Positions 30,822-39,145 of a stretch of DNA of 64,000 bases are shown one piece after another (the stretch's first letter is position 1; the number at the start of each line of letters is the position of its first letter). The translations under genes were made by a program, and so were the position numbers. The notes under the pieces were generated by a model. It made no database searches, had not been told where the DNA came from, and saw only the letters and a list, made by a program, of their open reading frames with translations. Source of the DNA: CACIAM-69d sp001698445 (GTDB taxonomy: Bacteria > Cyanobacteriota > Cyanobacteriia > CACIAM-69d); NCBI RefSeq assembly GCF_043235035.1, contig NZ_JAZAQF010000059.1, positions 62,001-126,000 on the forward strand, written 5' to 3'.

Positions 30822-32177
30822 ATGGCCGCTGCCTCCGTTGCGACTCCAGTTCCTCCTACAATAGAAGCCGCTTCGATCGCTCCCCTAGCAGACACCCCGG
30901 CCGATGAGGGCTTGCCGGCTCCGGCCACGGTGCGATCAGGCAGAAAATCTTCCATCACCGTTGACCCCCAGGCGACTATGGCTTCCAACGCATCCGCAAA
31001 TTCTGACCCCACGGCGAAGACGGCCACCGCCAAGGAATCCGCTAGCAGCACCAAAGGATCCAAAGACACTAAGGAAGCAGCTAAAGAGTCGGCCAAAGAG
31101 AGCGCCGCCAAAGAAGGGCCTACCAAGGAAATTAGCAAGGAAAAGGAAAAGGCCCTGGGGCTGGTGGTTCAGCAGATTGAACGCAGCTTTGGCAAAGGGG
31201 CGATCGTCCGGTTGGGAGATGCGGCCCGAATGCGGGTGGAAACCATTCCCAGCGGGGCCTTGACCTTGGATTTGGCCCTGGGCGGCGGCATTCCCAAGGG
31301 CCGCGTGGTGGAAATTTATGGCCCTGAAAGCTCTGGGAAAACGACCCTAGCACTCCATGCGATCGCGGAGGTGCAGCGATCGGGCGGTATTGCGGCCTTT
31401 GTGGATGCAGAACACGCCTTGGATCCGGTTTATGCCAAGGCTCTTGGGGTGGATATTGATAATCTGCTGGTTTCCCAACCGGACACGGGGGAAATGGGGC
31501 TGGAAGTGGTGGATCAACTGGTGCGATCGGGCGCGATCGACCTGGTGGTGGTGGACTCGGTGGCCGCCTTGGTTCCCCGATCGGAAATTGAAGGAGAAAT
31601 GGGCGCGGCCCAAGTGGGCAGCCAAGCCCGCCTCATGAGCCATGCCCTGCGGCGCATCACCGGCAACATCGGTAAATCGGGCTGCACGGTGATTTTTCTC
31701 AACCAATTGCGCCAAAAAATTGGAGTCACCTACGGCAGCCCGGAAACCACCACGGGCGGAAATGCCCTCAAGTTCTACGCATCGGTGCGCTTGGACATTC
31801 GCCGCATTCAAACCCTGAAGAAGGGAACCGAAGAGTTTGGGATTCGGGCCAAGGTCAAAGTCGCCAAAAACAAAGTCGCGCCGCCGTTCCGGATCGCAGA
31901 ATTTGACATCATCTTTGGCGAAGGCATTTCCTCGATCGGCTGCTTAGTGGACTTGGCTGAGTCCACCGGAATTTTGGTGCGCAAGGGAGCTTGGTATAGC
32001 TACAAGGGCGAAAACATCAGCCAAGGACGTGACAACGCTATTCAGTACTTGAAGGAAAATCCGGCGATCGCGGCGGAAATGGAGTTGGCCGTGCGCCAAA
32101 AGCTGGAGGAAGCAGGGGCAATTACTGGGGGATCCACTGACGATTTGGATGAGGCAGATCTGAGCGAAGCATTCTAG
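30822..32177 (+). CDS. recA: Recombinase RecA with long N-terminal extension
   Basis: The core from about residue 108 is RecA: KALGLVVQQIERSFGKGAIV, IPSGALTLDLALGGGIPKGR, Walker A GPESSGKTT, AFVDAEHALDPVYAKALGVD, LVVVDSVAALVPRSEIEGEM and FLNQLRQKIGVTYGSPETTT. RecA forms filaments on single-stranded DNA for repair and recombination. Before the core lies about 100 residues rich in Ala, Ser, Lys, Thr and Glu, apparently disordered. The start is uncertain: ATG 30822 fits the promoter 33 bp upstream; ATG 30978 would give a 399-residue form. A strong terminator follows. Confidence 0.95.
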   Translation: MAAASVATPVPPTIEAASIAPLADTPADEGLPAPATVRSGRKSSITVDPQATMASNASANSDPTAKTATAKESASSTKGSKDTKEAAKESAKESAAKEGPTKEISKEKEKALGLVVQQIERSFGKGAIVRLGDAARMRVETIPSGALTLDLALGGGIPKGRVVEIYGPESSGKTTLALHAIAEVQRSGGIAAFVDAEHALDPVYAKALGVDIDNLLVSQPDTGEMGLEVVDQLVRSGAIDLVVVDSVAALVPRSEIEGEMGAAQVGSQARLMSHALRRITGNIGKSGCTVIFLNQLRQKIGVTYGSPETTTGGNALKFYASVRLDIRRIQTLKKGTEEFGIRAKVKVAKNKVAPPFRIAEFDIIFGEGISSIGCLVDLAESTGILVRKGAWYSYKGENISQGRDNAIQYLKENPAIAAEMELAVRQKLEEAGAITGGSTDDLDEADLSEAF

Positions 32178-32296
32178 GGCAAATCTTGGAACTCTCGATC
32201 AAGCTGAACTGATGAGCCGAGCTGAATTGCACCCAACCAGACCAACCCCTGAACATCGTTAATCATTAACCGTTAACCCCAATCATCAGTTCAGCG

Positions 32297-32335
32297 GCCA
32301 GCTCCCTCATTCAGTTGGGGAGTTGGCTGTTTTTT
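32297..32335 (+). terminator. Rho-independent terminator of recA
   Basis: A 10-bp stem (GCCAGCTCCC with GGGAGTTGGC, one G-T pair) and 11-nt loop are followed by TGTTTTTT, about 120 bp after the recA stop codon. Confidence 0.8.
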
Positions 32336-32427
32336 GATGGGCCTTGCAGCCCGTGAGCTAGCGGCTGGGTTGAAGGCCTGGGAGGATGGGATCTCGGAGA
32401 TTGCATCCCTGAACTGAGACCGAAAGT

Positions 32428-32694
32428 CTAGGCGTAGGATAAGTCGCGGGTGGTGCAGGCCGGGGCGATCGAGTCAGCCACCGCCGCGATCGTGAAATTT
32501 TGCTGACCCAATAACCGTTCACGGGACTCTTGGCGCAAGCTTCCTGACAAAAACGCCCGCTGAAGGGCCATAAACGCTTCGAAGTCATCGGGGCCATATT
32601 TCCCGCGCATGAGTTGGCGCAGGGTTTCTTCTGCCTCGATCGACAGGTATTGACGAGCTAACACTTCGGACACAATCTCGCGAATGGAAGTCAT
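32428..32694 (-). CDS. Small conserved cyanobacterial protein of unknown function
   Basis: The 88-residue product starting MTSIREIVSEVLARQYLSIE is helical and acidic, with EAEETLRQLMRGKYGPDDFE and FMALQRAFLSGSLRQESRER. Small proteins of this type occur in many cyanobacteria. The start is placed at ATG 32694, since the longer frame to 32808 adds a Ser/Arg-rich segment that looks untranslated. No function is known. It converges on recA. Confidence 0.65.
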   Translation of the reverse strand: MTSIREIVSEVLARQYLSIEAEETLRQLMRGKYGPDDFEAFMALQRAFLSGSLRQESRERLLGQQNFTIAAVADSIAPACTTRDLSYA

Positions 32695-33735
32695 GTTGCT
32701 TTGCGACCTACTCAACGACTGCAAGGATCTGGAAATTTTCCGGCTGCCACAGTTTTTAGTATCGGGGGAAAGTTCAATCAGCGAAGTGACCGATCGCTGA
32801 CCCCGCATGGATCTTGAGCGTCATCCCCTGAGATCAAAACAGGGCTTAGGTGCGATCGCTGTCACAGGGTGAGTTCCCCAGTCCCGGTGGGCTGATCAGC
32901 CCTTGAATTCAGCCAGGCCGAAATTCAGTCACGGCCGATCAAGACCGATCGAGGCCAAAGCCTGCAACCAAGACTGATGCTGGGTTGCTGGTTCGTGGAG
33001 TGATTGAGCGAACGTGGATCTAGCGTGGATCTAAGGCCCATGGCTGAGTGCGCTCCTGACCGCAGCCATGAGCCTTGATTCCCATTCCGAGGGCCAGAGG
33101 GTCGATCGCGATCACAGCCTTGTTTCGACAACGATTCAGATTCCAGAGCGAAGCTTTTTTCCGCCCAACTTGTGCAACCGGTAACAATTACGAACGAAAA
33201 CGCGAACGAAAACACGAACAAAAACGACGCGGGGAGACTAAGGAGAACCTAATTGAGATGTTTAGAAGCTAAGAGTAGATCGAGCAGTGGCAAGGCAAGG
33301 GAGAGTGCTCAAGGCTGAAGAAAGTGGAAAAAAACAGCAATCAACCGTTTTTCAAGTTGATCTAGGCAAATTCCTCAGATTTTTTGCCAAATTTGCTGAA
33401 CCCTGACGAACTGTCTTCCCAAAAAGTTTCTTAGGAAAAAGTTCCTTGGGAAGGGCAACTCAATCAGGTTGTCATGGAAGTGGTAGCAATCGAGCGCAAT
33501 CGTCGGATCTCAGTTTAGCGACCCGCTCTCGGATTTGGGTGTGGTGATCATCACTTTTTGTGGGGTGTTGTGGGGTTTTGTCTGGCTGGGTCTGGTTGGG
33601 TCTGGTGGATTGAGATCTGGGTGGGGCGATCGCCTAAACATCGCTTCGGGCCTGGCTCATGGGGGTCGATGACTAGCCGTCGCTGTGGATTGGCAAGGGC
33701 TGGCGGTTTTTGCGGCCCAAGGCCGGGGGTGGGTG
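32695..33735. other. 1-kb intergenic region without a recognisable gene
   Basis: No ORF with coding character is seen. I looked for RNase P RNA, tmRNA and SRP RNA signatures and found none. It contains a 14-bp palindrome GGGCTGATCAGCCC near 32889-32902 and an imperfect inverted repeat CTTCCCAA...TTGGGAAG around 33413-33455 enclosing two AAAAAGTT segments. Confidence 0.45.
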
Positions 33736-35187
33736 CTAATGAAGAGCGCACCGATAGGCCAATGCGGCGGCGGTGGCATTGTTGGAGGCGATCGCCAAGT
33801 CACCAATCAAGCGCCAAAGATCGGGGCGGTGGGGCAAGGCCAAGCCGTCCGCCGGGGGATGATGCAGCCGATCGAGCCAAGCGGCCATGGCTTGCGGCAT
33901 TCCCTGTTGTTTCCCCTGTCGTTCCAAAACCGTCAAAAGATTCGAAACTGGTTCGTGCCAGTAGGTATTCTTTTCCAGGGCTTGCAGATAGGCCACCAGG
34001 GGTTCCAAATCGTAGCCAGTGCCGACGGGCACGGTCTTGAGGGCAAAGCCAGGGAGACTGTGGCCAAAGACCTGGACTAGTGATCGGGTCAAGGGCCCAT
34101 AGTGCGCCAGGTCTTGATCACTAAACTCTGGCTGGTGCTGGGCCCAAATTTCCGCCAGGGTGAGATAGGGGGCCGCCACTTGGGGAGCCAATCCGATCGC
34201 CCGTTCGCAGAGTTGTTGAGCCGCATCCCATTGGTGCGATCGCGCCAAGGCCCAAGCCAGGGCATCCAAGAGCAGCGGATCCGTTGTGGCCTCGGCCGCC
34301 CGTTGCCAGGGAACTGTGAGGGGTTGCCAATCGCGAACTTTGCGCAAAAAAAGCTGATAGCCGCTGAAAACCACCTCAAAACAGTGGGTAAACAGCAACA
34401 TAAACAAATCCACACCGAATTGTGGGCAATCCTCTGGCAAGCCCACATAACGATAATCATCAATCACCACCAGCCCACCCACCTTCACCAGGGGCCAGGT
34501 CATGACGGCATCGCGGAAAGCCACCCAAGGTGCATGGCAACCGTCAATGTAGGCCAGGTCGTAGTGATCAACCGGTAGCTGGGCCAGGGCTTCCCAAGAG
34601 AGCTGAGACAGAAGGGTGACCTGCGGGGCCCGACCGGAGCGATCGAGATTGTCCCGCAGGGTGGAACGAATTTCCGGCTCAATGCAGGTGAGCCTTGCTT
34701 CAGGATCCAGCAGGACGCGATCGAGCAACCAGCAGGCAGACATCCCCTCAAAGCTGCCAATTTCCAAAGCCTGTACCGGCCCTCGATTGGCCAAGGGCTG
34801 CACCCAGTTCACCCAGTTGGGCAATTGATTGGAAAACCAGTCTCGGGAAAACCAATAGCCCCGATCGCCACTTTCAGGCCAGCCCCGCAGGCGATGGGCC
34901 TTGGCAAAACAGGCCTGCGCCTCCGGAAGCTGATCACGACTGACCAACAGGGTTCCCAAATCCGTCCAGGCCTCGGGCATGGTGGGGTGCTGTCGAGCGA
35001 GGCGACGCAGCAGGGCTTCCGCCCAATCCCACTGGCCCGCCTGCTGGAACAGTTCGCCCCAACGCCGATGCTCTTGGGGTTTTAGAAAATCGGTGGCCTG
35101 CAAATATAACTGACCGGCACGATCAACCTGGCCCGCTGCGATCGCCGCTTGGGCCTGCTCAAAGCAAGAAACAACAGAATCCGCCAT
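33736..35187 (-). CDS. TPR protein with central class I methyltransferase domain
   Basis: The 483-residue protein has tetratricopeptide-like helices at the N-terminus (AQAAIAAGQVDRAGQLYLQA, WDWAEALLRRLARQHPTMPE), a central SAM-binding domain with ALEIGSFEGMSACWLL, LTCIEPE, YDLAYIDGCHAPW and VKVGGLVVIDDYRY, and more TPR-like helices after it. The domain resembles class I O-methyltransferases with a metal-binding YIDGCH/DDYRY pair. The substrate is unknown. Start ATG at 35187; the longer frame to 35298 runs into the 14-bp tandem repeats upstream. Confidence 0.78.
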   Translation of the reverse strand: MADSVVSCFEQAQAAIAAGQVDRAGQLYLQATDFLKPQEHRRWGELFQQAGQWDWAEALLRRLARQHPTMPEAWTDLGTLLVSRDQLPEAQACFAKAHRLRGWPESGDRGYWFSRDWFSNQLPNWVNWVQPLANRGPVQALEIGSFEGMSACWLLDRVLLDPEARLTCIEPEIRSTLRDNLDRSGRAPQVTLLSQLSWEALAQLPVDHYDLAYIDGCHAPWVAFRDAVMTWPLVKVGGLVVIDDYRYVGLPEDCPQFGVDLFMLLFTHCFEVVFSGYQLFLRKVRDWQPLTVPWQRAAEATTDPLLLDALAWALARSHQWDAAQQLCERAIGLAPQVAAPYLTLAEIWAQHQPEFSDQDLAHYGPLTRSLVQVFGHSLPGFALKTVPVGTGYDLEPLVAYLQALEKNTYWHEPVSNLLTVLERQGKQQGMPQAMAAWLDRLHHPPADGLALPHRPDLWRLIGDLAIASNNATAAALAYRCALH

Positions 35188-35230
35188 GGAAAACCATCCG
35201 TAAAAACCGCGAGCCAGAAATAACGCAAGG

Positions 35231-35299
35231 GCAATTCTGCGCTGCAAATTCTGCGCTGCAAGCTTTGCCCGGCAAGTTCTGCCCTGCAAATTCTGCACC
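35231..35299. repeat. 14-bp tandem repeat, about 5 units
   Basis: Units of GCAAATTCTGCGCT type: a 13-bp first unit at 35231-35243, then 14-bp units at 35244, 35258, 35272 and 35286 with a few changes. It lies just upstream of the TPR-methyltransferase start. Two copies of ATCATGCGCCCGGG follow directly (35306-35338). Confidence 0.85.
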
Positions 35300-35347
35300 G
35301 CGAATCATCATGCGCCCGGGAACTCATCATGCGCCCGGGCCTGTACC

Positions 35348-36088
35348 CTAGCGCAGGGGAAAAGCCGTGTTGATTTGATTGCGCCCCCGCACAAATGCCC
35401 CTGCAATCACAAACCGCTGCCCATCATTGGCCTCGCAAAACCGACTGGCTTGGGCGATCGGGGAATTTTCTGCCACCGAAGGATCCTGAGGGAGTGCCAA
35501 GGCTGTTGTTACAGGCGCAGCGGGCATGAGTTGAGCAACCGGCACAACCGCCGCTTGGGCCGAGGTCGATCGGTTGCCAGGCCGGTTATAACCGCACCAA
35601 GCCCAATCGGGCGCACCCCCTGGGCAACTAATTTGATTGCGAGCCGCATAGCGGATCGATTCCAACACTTGGGCTTGGGAGCAGCGATCGGGAAACATCG
35701 TGGAAAACTTTTCCCGACTGGGATCGGCTCCGTGGCTCCAGCGCACCCCATAGATCCCTCGCCGGTTGGGTGGTTGGGTCACTTGAAACCGGTCCACCGT
35801 GCGGGGATTGGTTCCGCCCGGTCGGGAATGGAACCCCTTGGGCCGACCGTTGCTAAATTCACCACAAAAAATATGGGGTTGGTTCACCTGGGGGCCGCTG
35901 GCAAAGTTGCTCCAGTGGGGCAGGCGATCGCAGTTCACCAGTTTGGGGGCCGCGGTTTGGCCCTCGGGAACCGCCAGCACCAGGGCCACCAACCCCGCCA
36001 GCACCAGACTCCAGCGCGATCGCCCTTTGCGGTAAGCCGAGGAGGAGGCAGTTTTCCCGATCGTTGGCTGATTCAACGGCTGAGTCAT
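35348..36088 (-). CDS. EndoU-domain protein, probably exported
   Basis: The 246-residue protein has a basic N-terminus, one hydrophobic segment (LVLAGLVALVLAVP, about residues 28-41) as signal peptide or anchor, and then an EndoU-like domain: QPHIFCGEFSNGRPKGFHSR with the two conserved His of the family, and GIYGVRWSHGAD, SREKFSTMFP. EndoU enzymes cut RNA at uridines; bacterial ones are often toxin tips in polymorphic toxin systems. Here there is no large toxin scaffold and no adjacent immunity gene is obvious. The start codon lies in a 19-bp tandem repeat. Confidence 0.7.
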   Translation of the reverse strand: MTQPLNQPTIGKTASSSAYRKGRSRWSLVLAGLVALVLAVPEGQTAAPKLVNCDRLPHWSNFASGPQVNQPHIFCGEFSNGRPKGFHSRPGGTNPRTVDRFQVTQPPNRRGIYGVRWSHGADPSREKFSTMFPDRCSQAQVLESIRYAARNQISCPGGAPDWAWCGYNRPGNRSTSAQAAVVPVAQLMPAAPVTTALALPQDPSVAENSPIAQASRFCEANDGQRFVIAGAFVRGRNQINTAFPLR

Positions 36089-36163
36089 GTTGGTGTTGTT
36101 GAGTCATGTTGGTGTTGTCTGTATTGTCTGTATTGTTTGTGTTGTCTGTGTTGTTTGTGTGGC
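36081..36163. repeat. Tandem repeats around the EndoU start codon
   Basis: TGAGTCATGTTGGTGTTGT occurs twice in tandem (36081-36099 and 36100-36118), then 9-bp units CTGTATTGT/TTGTGTTGT run to about 36163. The EndoU ATG (minus strand, 36088-36086) is inside the first 19-mer; the second copy offers an ATG in another frame. Confidence 0.85.
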
Positions 36164-36608
36164 TGCTGTGCCGGTGACTTGTCTTCGCTAGGTTTGTGCT
36201 GAGTTTTCGCTGGGTTTTCGCTGAATTCGCACCCTGCTATTGCCGTATGTGTGATGCTTTCCTGACTTTTGCCATGTTTCTACCTCGCCCCAGGGCTGAA
36301 CGCTCAGGATGATGTTCAAAATTTTCAAGCGATCGAGGTTTCAATCCGTGATCTTTGGAATCCTTGAGATGGCTGATTCCTCGGGGCCAACGCTCTGTTC
36401 ATCAATTACTTGTCAATTACTTGTCAATAGACTCGTCAATTATTGGAGCGTTCTCAGGACAAAGCGTTCAGAACGCTGGGCCCAATCAGCATCACGATCG
36501 GTGTTGTCGAAATTTTTCGATATTTTAAGAGTCATCGGTTCGGGGCAAAATTTCCAGCCCCTTGCTCAGCAAGCTCTTGCTACACAAGCGAAAGACCCGA
36601 ACAGAGGA
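36164..36608. other. Intergenic region, no gene seen
   Basis: Spacer between the EndoU gene and tRNA-Arg. It has short direct repeats (GTTTTCGCTG; TCAATTACTTG twice at 36405-36425) but no coding frame with support and no recognisable RNA. Confidence 0.4.
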
Positions 36609-36681
36609 CGGGTGCGGCAGGATTCGAACCTGCGACCGGCCGCTTAGAAGGCGGCTGCTCTATCCACTGAGCTACGCACCC
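36609..36681 (-). tRNA. tRNA-Arg (anticodon UCU)
   Basis: On the minus strand GGGTGCG pairs with CGCACCC as the acceptor stem; D-arm AGCTCAGTGGATAGAGC, anticodon stem-loop GCCGC-CTTCTAA-GCGGC with anticodon TCT, and T-arm GCAGGTTCGAATCCTGC are all standard. It decodes AGA. CCA is not encoded. Confidence 0.96.
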
Positions 36682-37096
36682 AGACTGAGATCTGTAGAGA
36701 TTTCCATGAAAATCCCCACGAATAATCCGGGGAAAATTCATCGGCGGAAGTTCCCAGGGCCTTGAGAAAACCATTGCTTCTCCTGATTGCAACAGTTCGC
36801 CAACGAATGCTGTCATCAGGGCGCTTCCGGCTCGATCGCGGCAGCGTGGGTTTCATCCGCGATTCAGGATGACACGCCCGGACTGGCCGCCTTTCAAGGT
36901 TTACGAATTGTATCGAGTTAACCTAATCCCAAGCAAGGCCGTTGAGGAGGTTGATGGGAGTGATGAACCCACCCTCAGAACATCCATTCAGAGGCAATTC
37001 CGCTAAGAGCCAGTTTTTAGAAGGTCGCGGGGTACACTTGAGAGACCAAAGTTGATTTTCGACCCTAGATCCCCCAATAGCTCTACGCTAAGGACC

Positions 37097-37251
37097 CTGG
37101 GCTAGAATGATGCCCAGCGCAGGCTCAGTTCACCGGTTGGGAAGCTGTCTATGCAGCCCTCACGACCCTGCTGGGGCTAGCTTCTGGAGCAGCTCTGGTT
37201 GACCGACTGCATGAGTTCAAGCTAGACCGGCCCTGTGGTCTCTGGCTTGAA
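37097..37251 (+). ncRNA. Strongly structured intergenic RNA candidate
   Basis: Three consecutive foldable units lie just upstream of the next gene. First, CTGGGC (37097-37102) with GCCCAG (37112-37117). Second, a rod: CTCA (37124) with TGAG (37212), CGGTT (37134) with GACCG (37201), AGCTG (37143) with CAGCT (37190) and AGCCC (37155) with GGGCT (37174). Third, TTCAAGC (37216) with GCTTGAA (37245) enclosing GACC/GGTC. It could be an independent small RNA (a 6S-like rod is conceivable) or a structured 5' leader. Strand is assumed from the neighbouring gene. The rest of the spacer 36682-37096 shows nothing. Confidence 0.35.
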
Positions 37252-37287
37252 TGGCATAGCTCCAAGCATGAGTTCTTTGAATAACGC

Positions 37288-37956
37288 ATGTTTATTCTGA
37301 AGCGGCAAGACGTGGACATTTCCAACGTCCGGCATCCCGAAAAAGATCAGCAAATTCCGATCCTGAGCTATCAGGGTCAAACATTCACGTTGCTGAATGT
37401 TTTTAGCGCAAATCAGGCGGAAGAGGCGCGGGCCTTGTGGCGAGATCTGACGGATAACCGAGGGAAAGCTTGCGTCCTGCTGGAAGAACCGGATCGGTTC
37501 AGTGTGTGGGGCAAGGTGCGGCTCGATCGCCTGGGAGTCGCGGATGCTGGCGCAGGCGACAGTGGGGCGGCGAAATCGTCCTATGTGCTGGCGGGAATGC
37601 TGCTGCTCCAGGCGGTGTACTTCGACATTGAAGATTTGCTGGGAGAACGCCAAGGCGCAAAGTTTCGCCAGGAAATTGGCGAGGTGTTCAAGCGGCTCCA
37701 GTTTCCAGGGCTGGACAACCAGCCGGCCGTGAGCAACATTTTGGAAGTGAACCCCTTTGAAACGGCCTTGCCGCCCTGGCAAGAATTGCAAATCGTGGGG
37801 TTGCTACAGGAACTGCACACGTTGGGCAAAGGCTATTTTGGCAATACCAATTTCACCAGCCGAGCGTTTGATGCGTTGCAGGAGATGGATGCGGGCGAGC
37901 GTTCGGAATTTACGGACTGGCTGGGGCGATCGCCCGTGGCCAAGCTCTGGCGCTAG
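37288..37956 (+). CDS. Conserved cyanobacterial protein, Npun_F0813-like
   Basis: The 222-residue protein begins MFILKRQDVDISNVRHPEKD and contains FSANQAEEARALWRDLTDNR, KACVLLEEPDRFSVWGKVRL and LEVNPFETALPPWQE. I associate this with the Npun_F0813 family, which is restricted to cyanobacteria and has no known function; that naming is from memory. It is soluble, with no signal peptide. Start ATG at 37288, 37 bp after the structured RNA candidate, which may be its leader. Confidence 0.7.
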   Translation: MFILKRQDVDISNVRHPEKDQQIPILSYQGQTFTLLNVFSANQAEEARALWRDLTDNRGKACVLLEEPDRFSVWGKVRLDRLGVADAGAGDSGAAKSSYVLAGMLLLQAVYFDIEDLLGERQGAKFRQEIGEVFKRLQFPGLDNQPAVSNILEVNPFETALPPWQELQIVGLLQELHTLGKGYFGNTNFTSRAFDALQEMDAGERSEFTDWLGRSPVAKLWR

Positions 37957-38140
37957 CCCTGGGCGGCGCTAAACCGAATGGCCATGGCCGTCTGGGGCAA
38001 TGGGGGCGATCGAATGCCCAACTGCAATCGACGGCTCCAGTCTCAGGGATGTTGGGCGATCCATCCCCGGTCTGCGGTGGTCTGTGTCCCTCATGAGATC
38101 GTCACCTCCTGGTTTTTAGAACCTTTTGAAGCCAACCCCT

Positions 38141-39052
38141 ATGACTAAGACTGCGAGCGAATCGCCAAAACTGTTTTCATCGCGCAACCTAATTATCGGG
38201 GCTGTCTCTTGGTCTCTGGTTGCTTTGGCGGTGTTTCTGTTTTTCAGTGTGACTCCGCCGGGGGAAACCCTGCCCCAGTGGTACAGCATTGCCACCTCAG
38301 TGCTGGAAACAACGTCCTATCTGTGGGCGGCGCTGGTGTGCTTTCGCAACTGGCGCAGTAACCAAATCCTCAGTGGTCGGACGGTTTGGCTGCTGATTGG
38401 GTTGGGAATGTTTTGCTATGGCCTGGGCAATTTGCTGTTCAGCTATTGGGAAATTGGTCTGGGGATTGAGCCGGATGTGAGTCCCGGTGACCTGTTCTAC
38501 ATCGTGACCTACGCTTCCCTGGCGATCGGGCTGTTGTTGGCGGTGTTGCCCCGGCGCTTAAATTTGGAGCTGTGGCAGTGGCTGACGATCGGGGGGATCG
38601 GTTTGGCGGGTACTGCTTTTGCCTTCTCGCCGCTGGTTTCAGGAGAGGCTGCTTGCCAGGAACAAACCGCAGAGGCGGTGGCCAATGTACCGGCCTGGGC
38701 TGAACAGATCCAAGGGGCCCTCACGCCAATTTCTGACTATATTCTGCCGGTTTATACCGTTGGCGATATTGTGCTGTTGGTGTTGGCTTCGGCGCTGTTG
38801 TTGGCCTTTTGGGGCGGGCGATCGGCCCAATCTTGGCGAATGATTGCGGCGGCCTCCATTTCGCTTTACATTGCGGATATGTGGTTCAAGTACGCCACGG
38901 CCAACATTTGCAACTATGAAAGCGGTAGTCTGCTGGAGGTGTTCTGGATCTTCAGCGGCGTTCTGTTTGGCATCGGTGCCGTGTTGGAGTACGATCTTTC
39001 GACGCGATCGCGCCGTAGTGCCCGTCGACGCTCATCGGGAGCGGCTAACTAG
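38141..39052 (+). CDS. Multi-pass membrane protein of unknown function
   Basis: The 303-residue protein has about eight membrane spans (near residues 22-40, 55-72, 85-105, 122-140, 152-170, 210-232, 240-260 and 272-290). Short loops contain SYWEIGLGIEPDVSPGDLFY, a pattern seen in cyanobacterial membrane proteins of unknown function. A basic tail ends it. Start ATG 38141 is used rather than a TTG 15 bp upstream. The HTH gene follows 93 bp later on the same strand. Confidence 0.65.
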   Translation: MTKTASESPKLFSSRNLIIGAVSWSLVALAVFLFFSVTPPGETLPQWYSIATSVLETTSYLWAALVCFRNWRSNQILSGRTVWLLIGLGMFCYGLGNLLFSYWEIGLGIEPDVSPGDLFYIVTYASLAIGLLLAVLPRRLNLELWQWLTIGGIGLAGTAFAFSPLVSGEAACQEQTAEAVANVPAWAEQIQGALTPISDYILPVYTVGDIVLLVLASALLLAFWGGRSAQSWRMIAAASISLYIADMWFKYATANICNYESGSLLEVFWIFSGVLFGIGAVLEYDLSTRSRRSARRRSSGAAN

Positions 39053-39145
39053 GGTTCAAGGTTGTCGCTGGCCCCGGGCGGTGGCGACCATCCTTTGGAG
39101 CCCTGAACTGTCCGCAGGCATTTGCACAATTCCCCAGGTTTGGGC

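Noticed and set aside
32695..33735. RNase P RNA, tmRNA or SRP RNA in the large gap
   Set aside because: The conserved core sequences of these RNAs were looked for on both strands and not seen.
36309..36647. 112-codon ORF upstream of and across tRNA-Arg
   Set aside because: It runs into the tRNA gene on the opposite strand and has no protein-like features.
37222..37791. 189-codon minus-strand ORF opposite the Npun_F0813-like gene
   Set aside because: Antisense to a recognisable conserved protein; no ribosome site.
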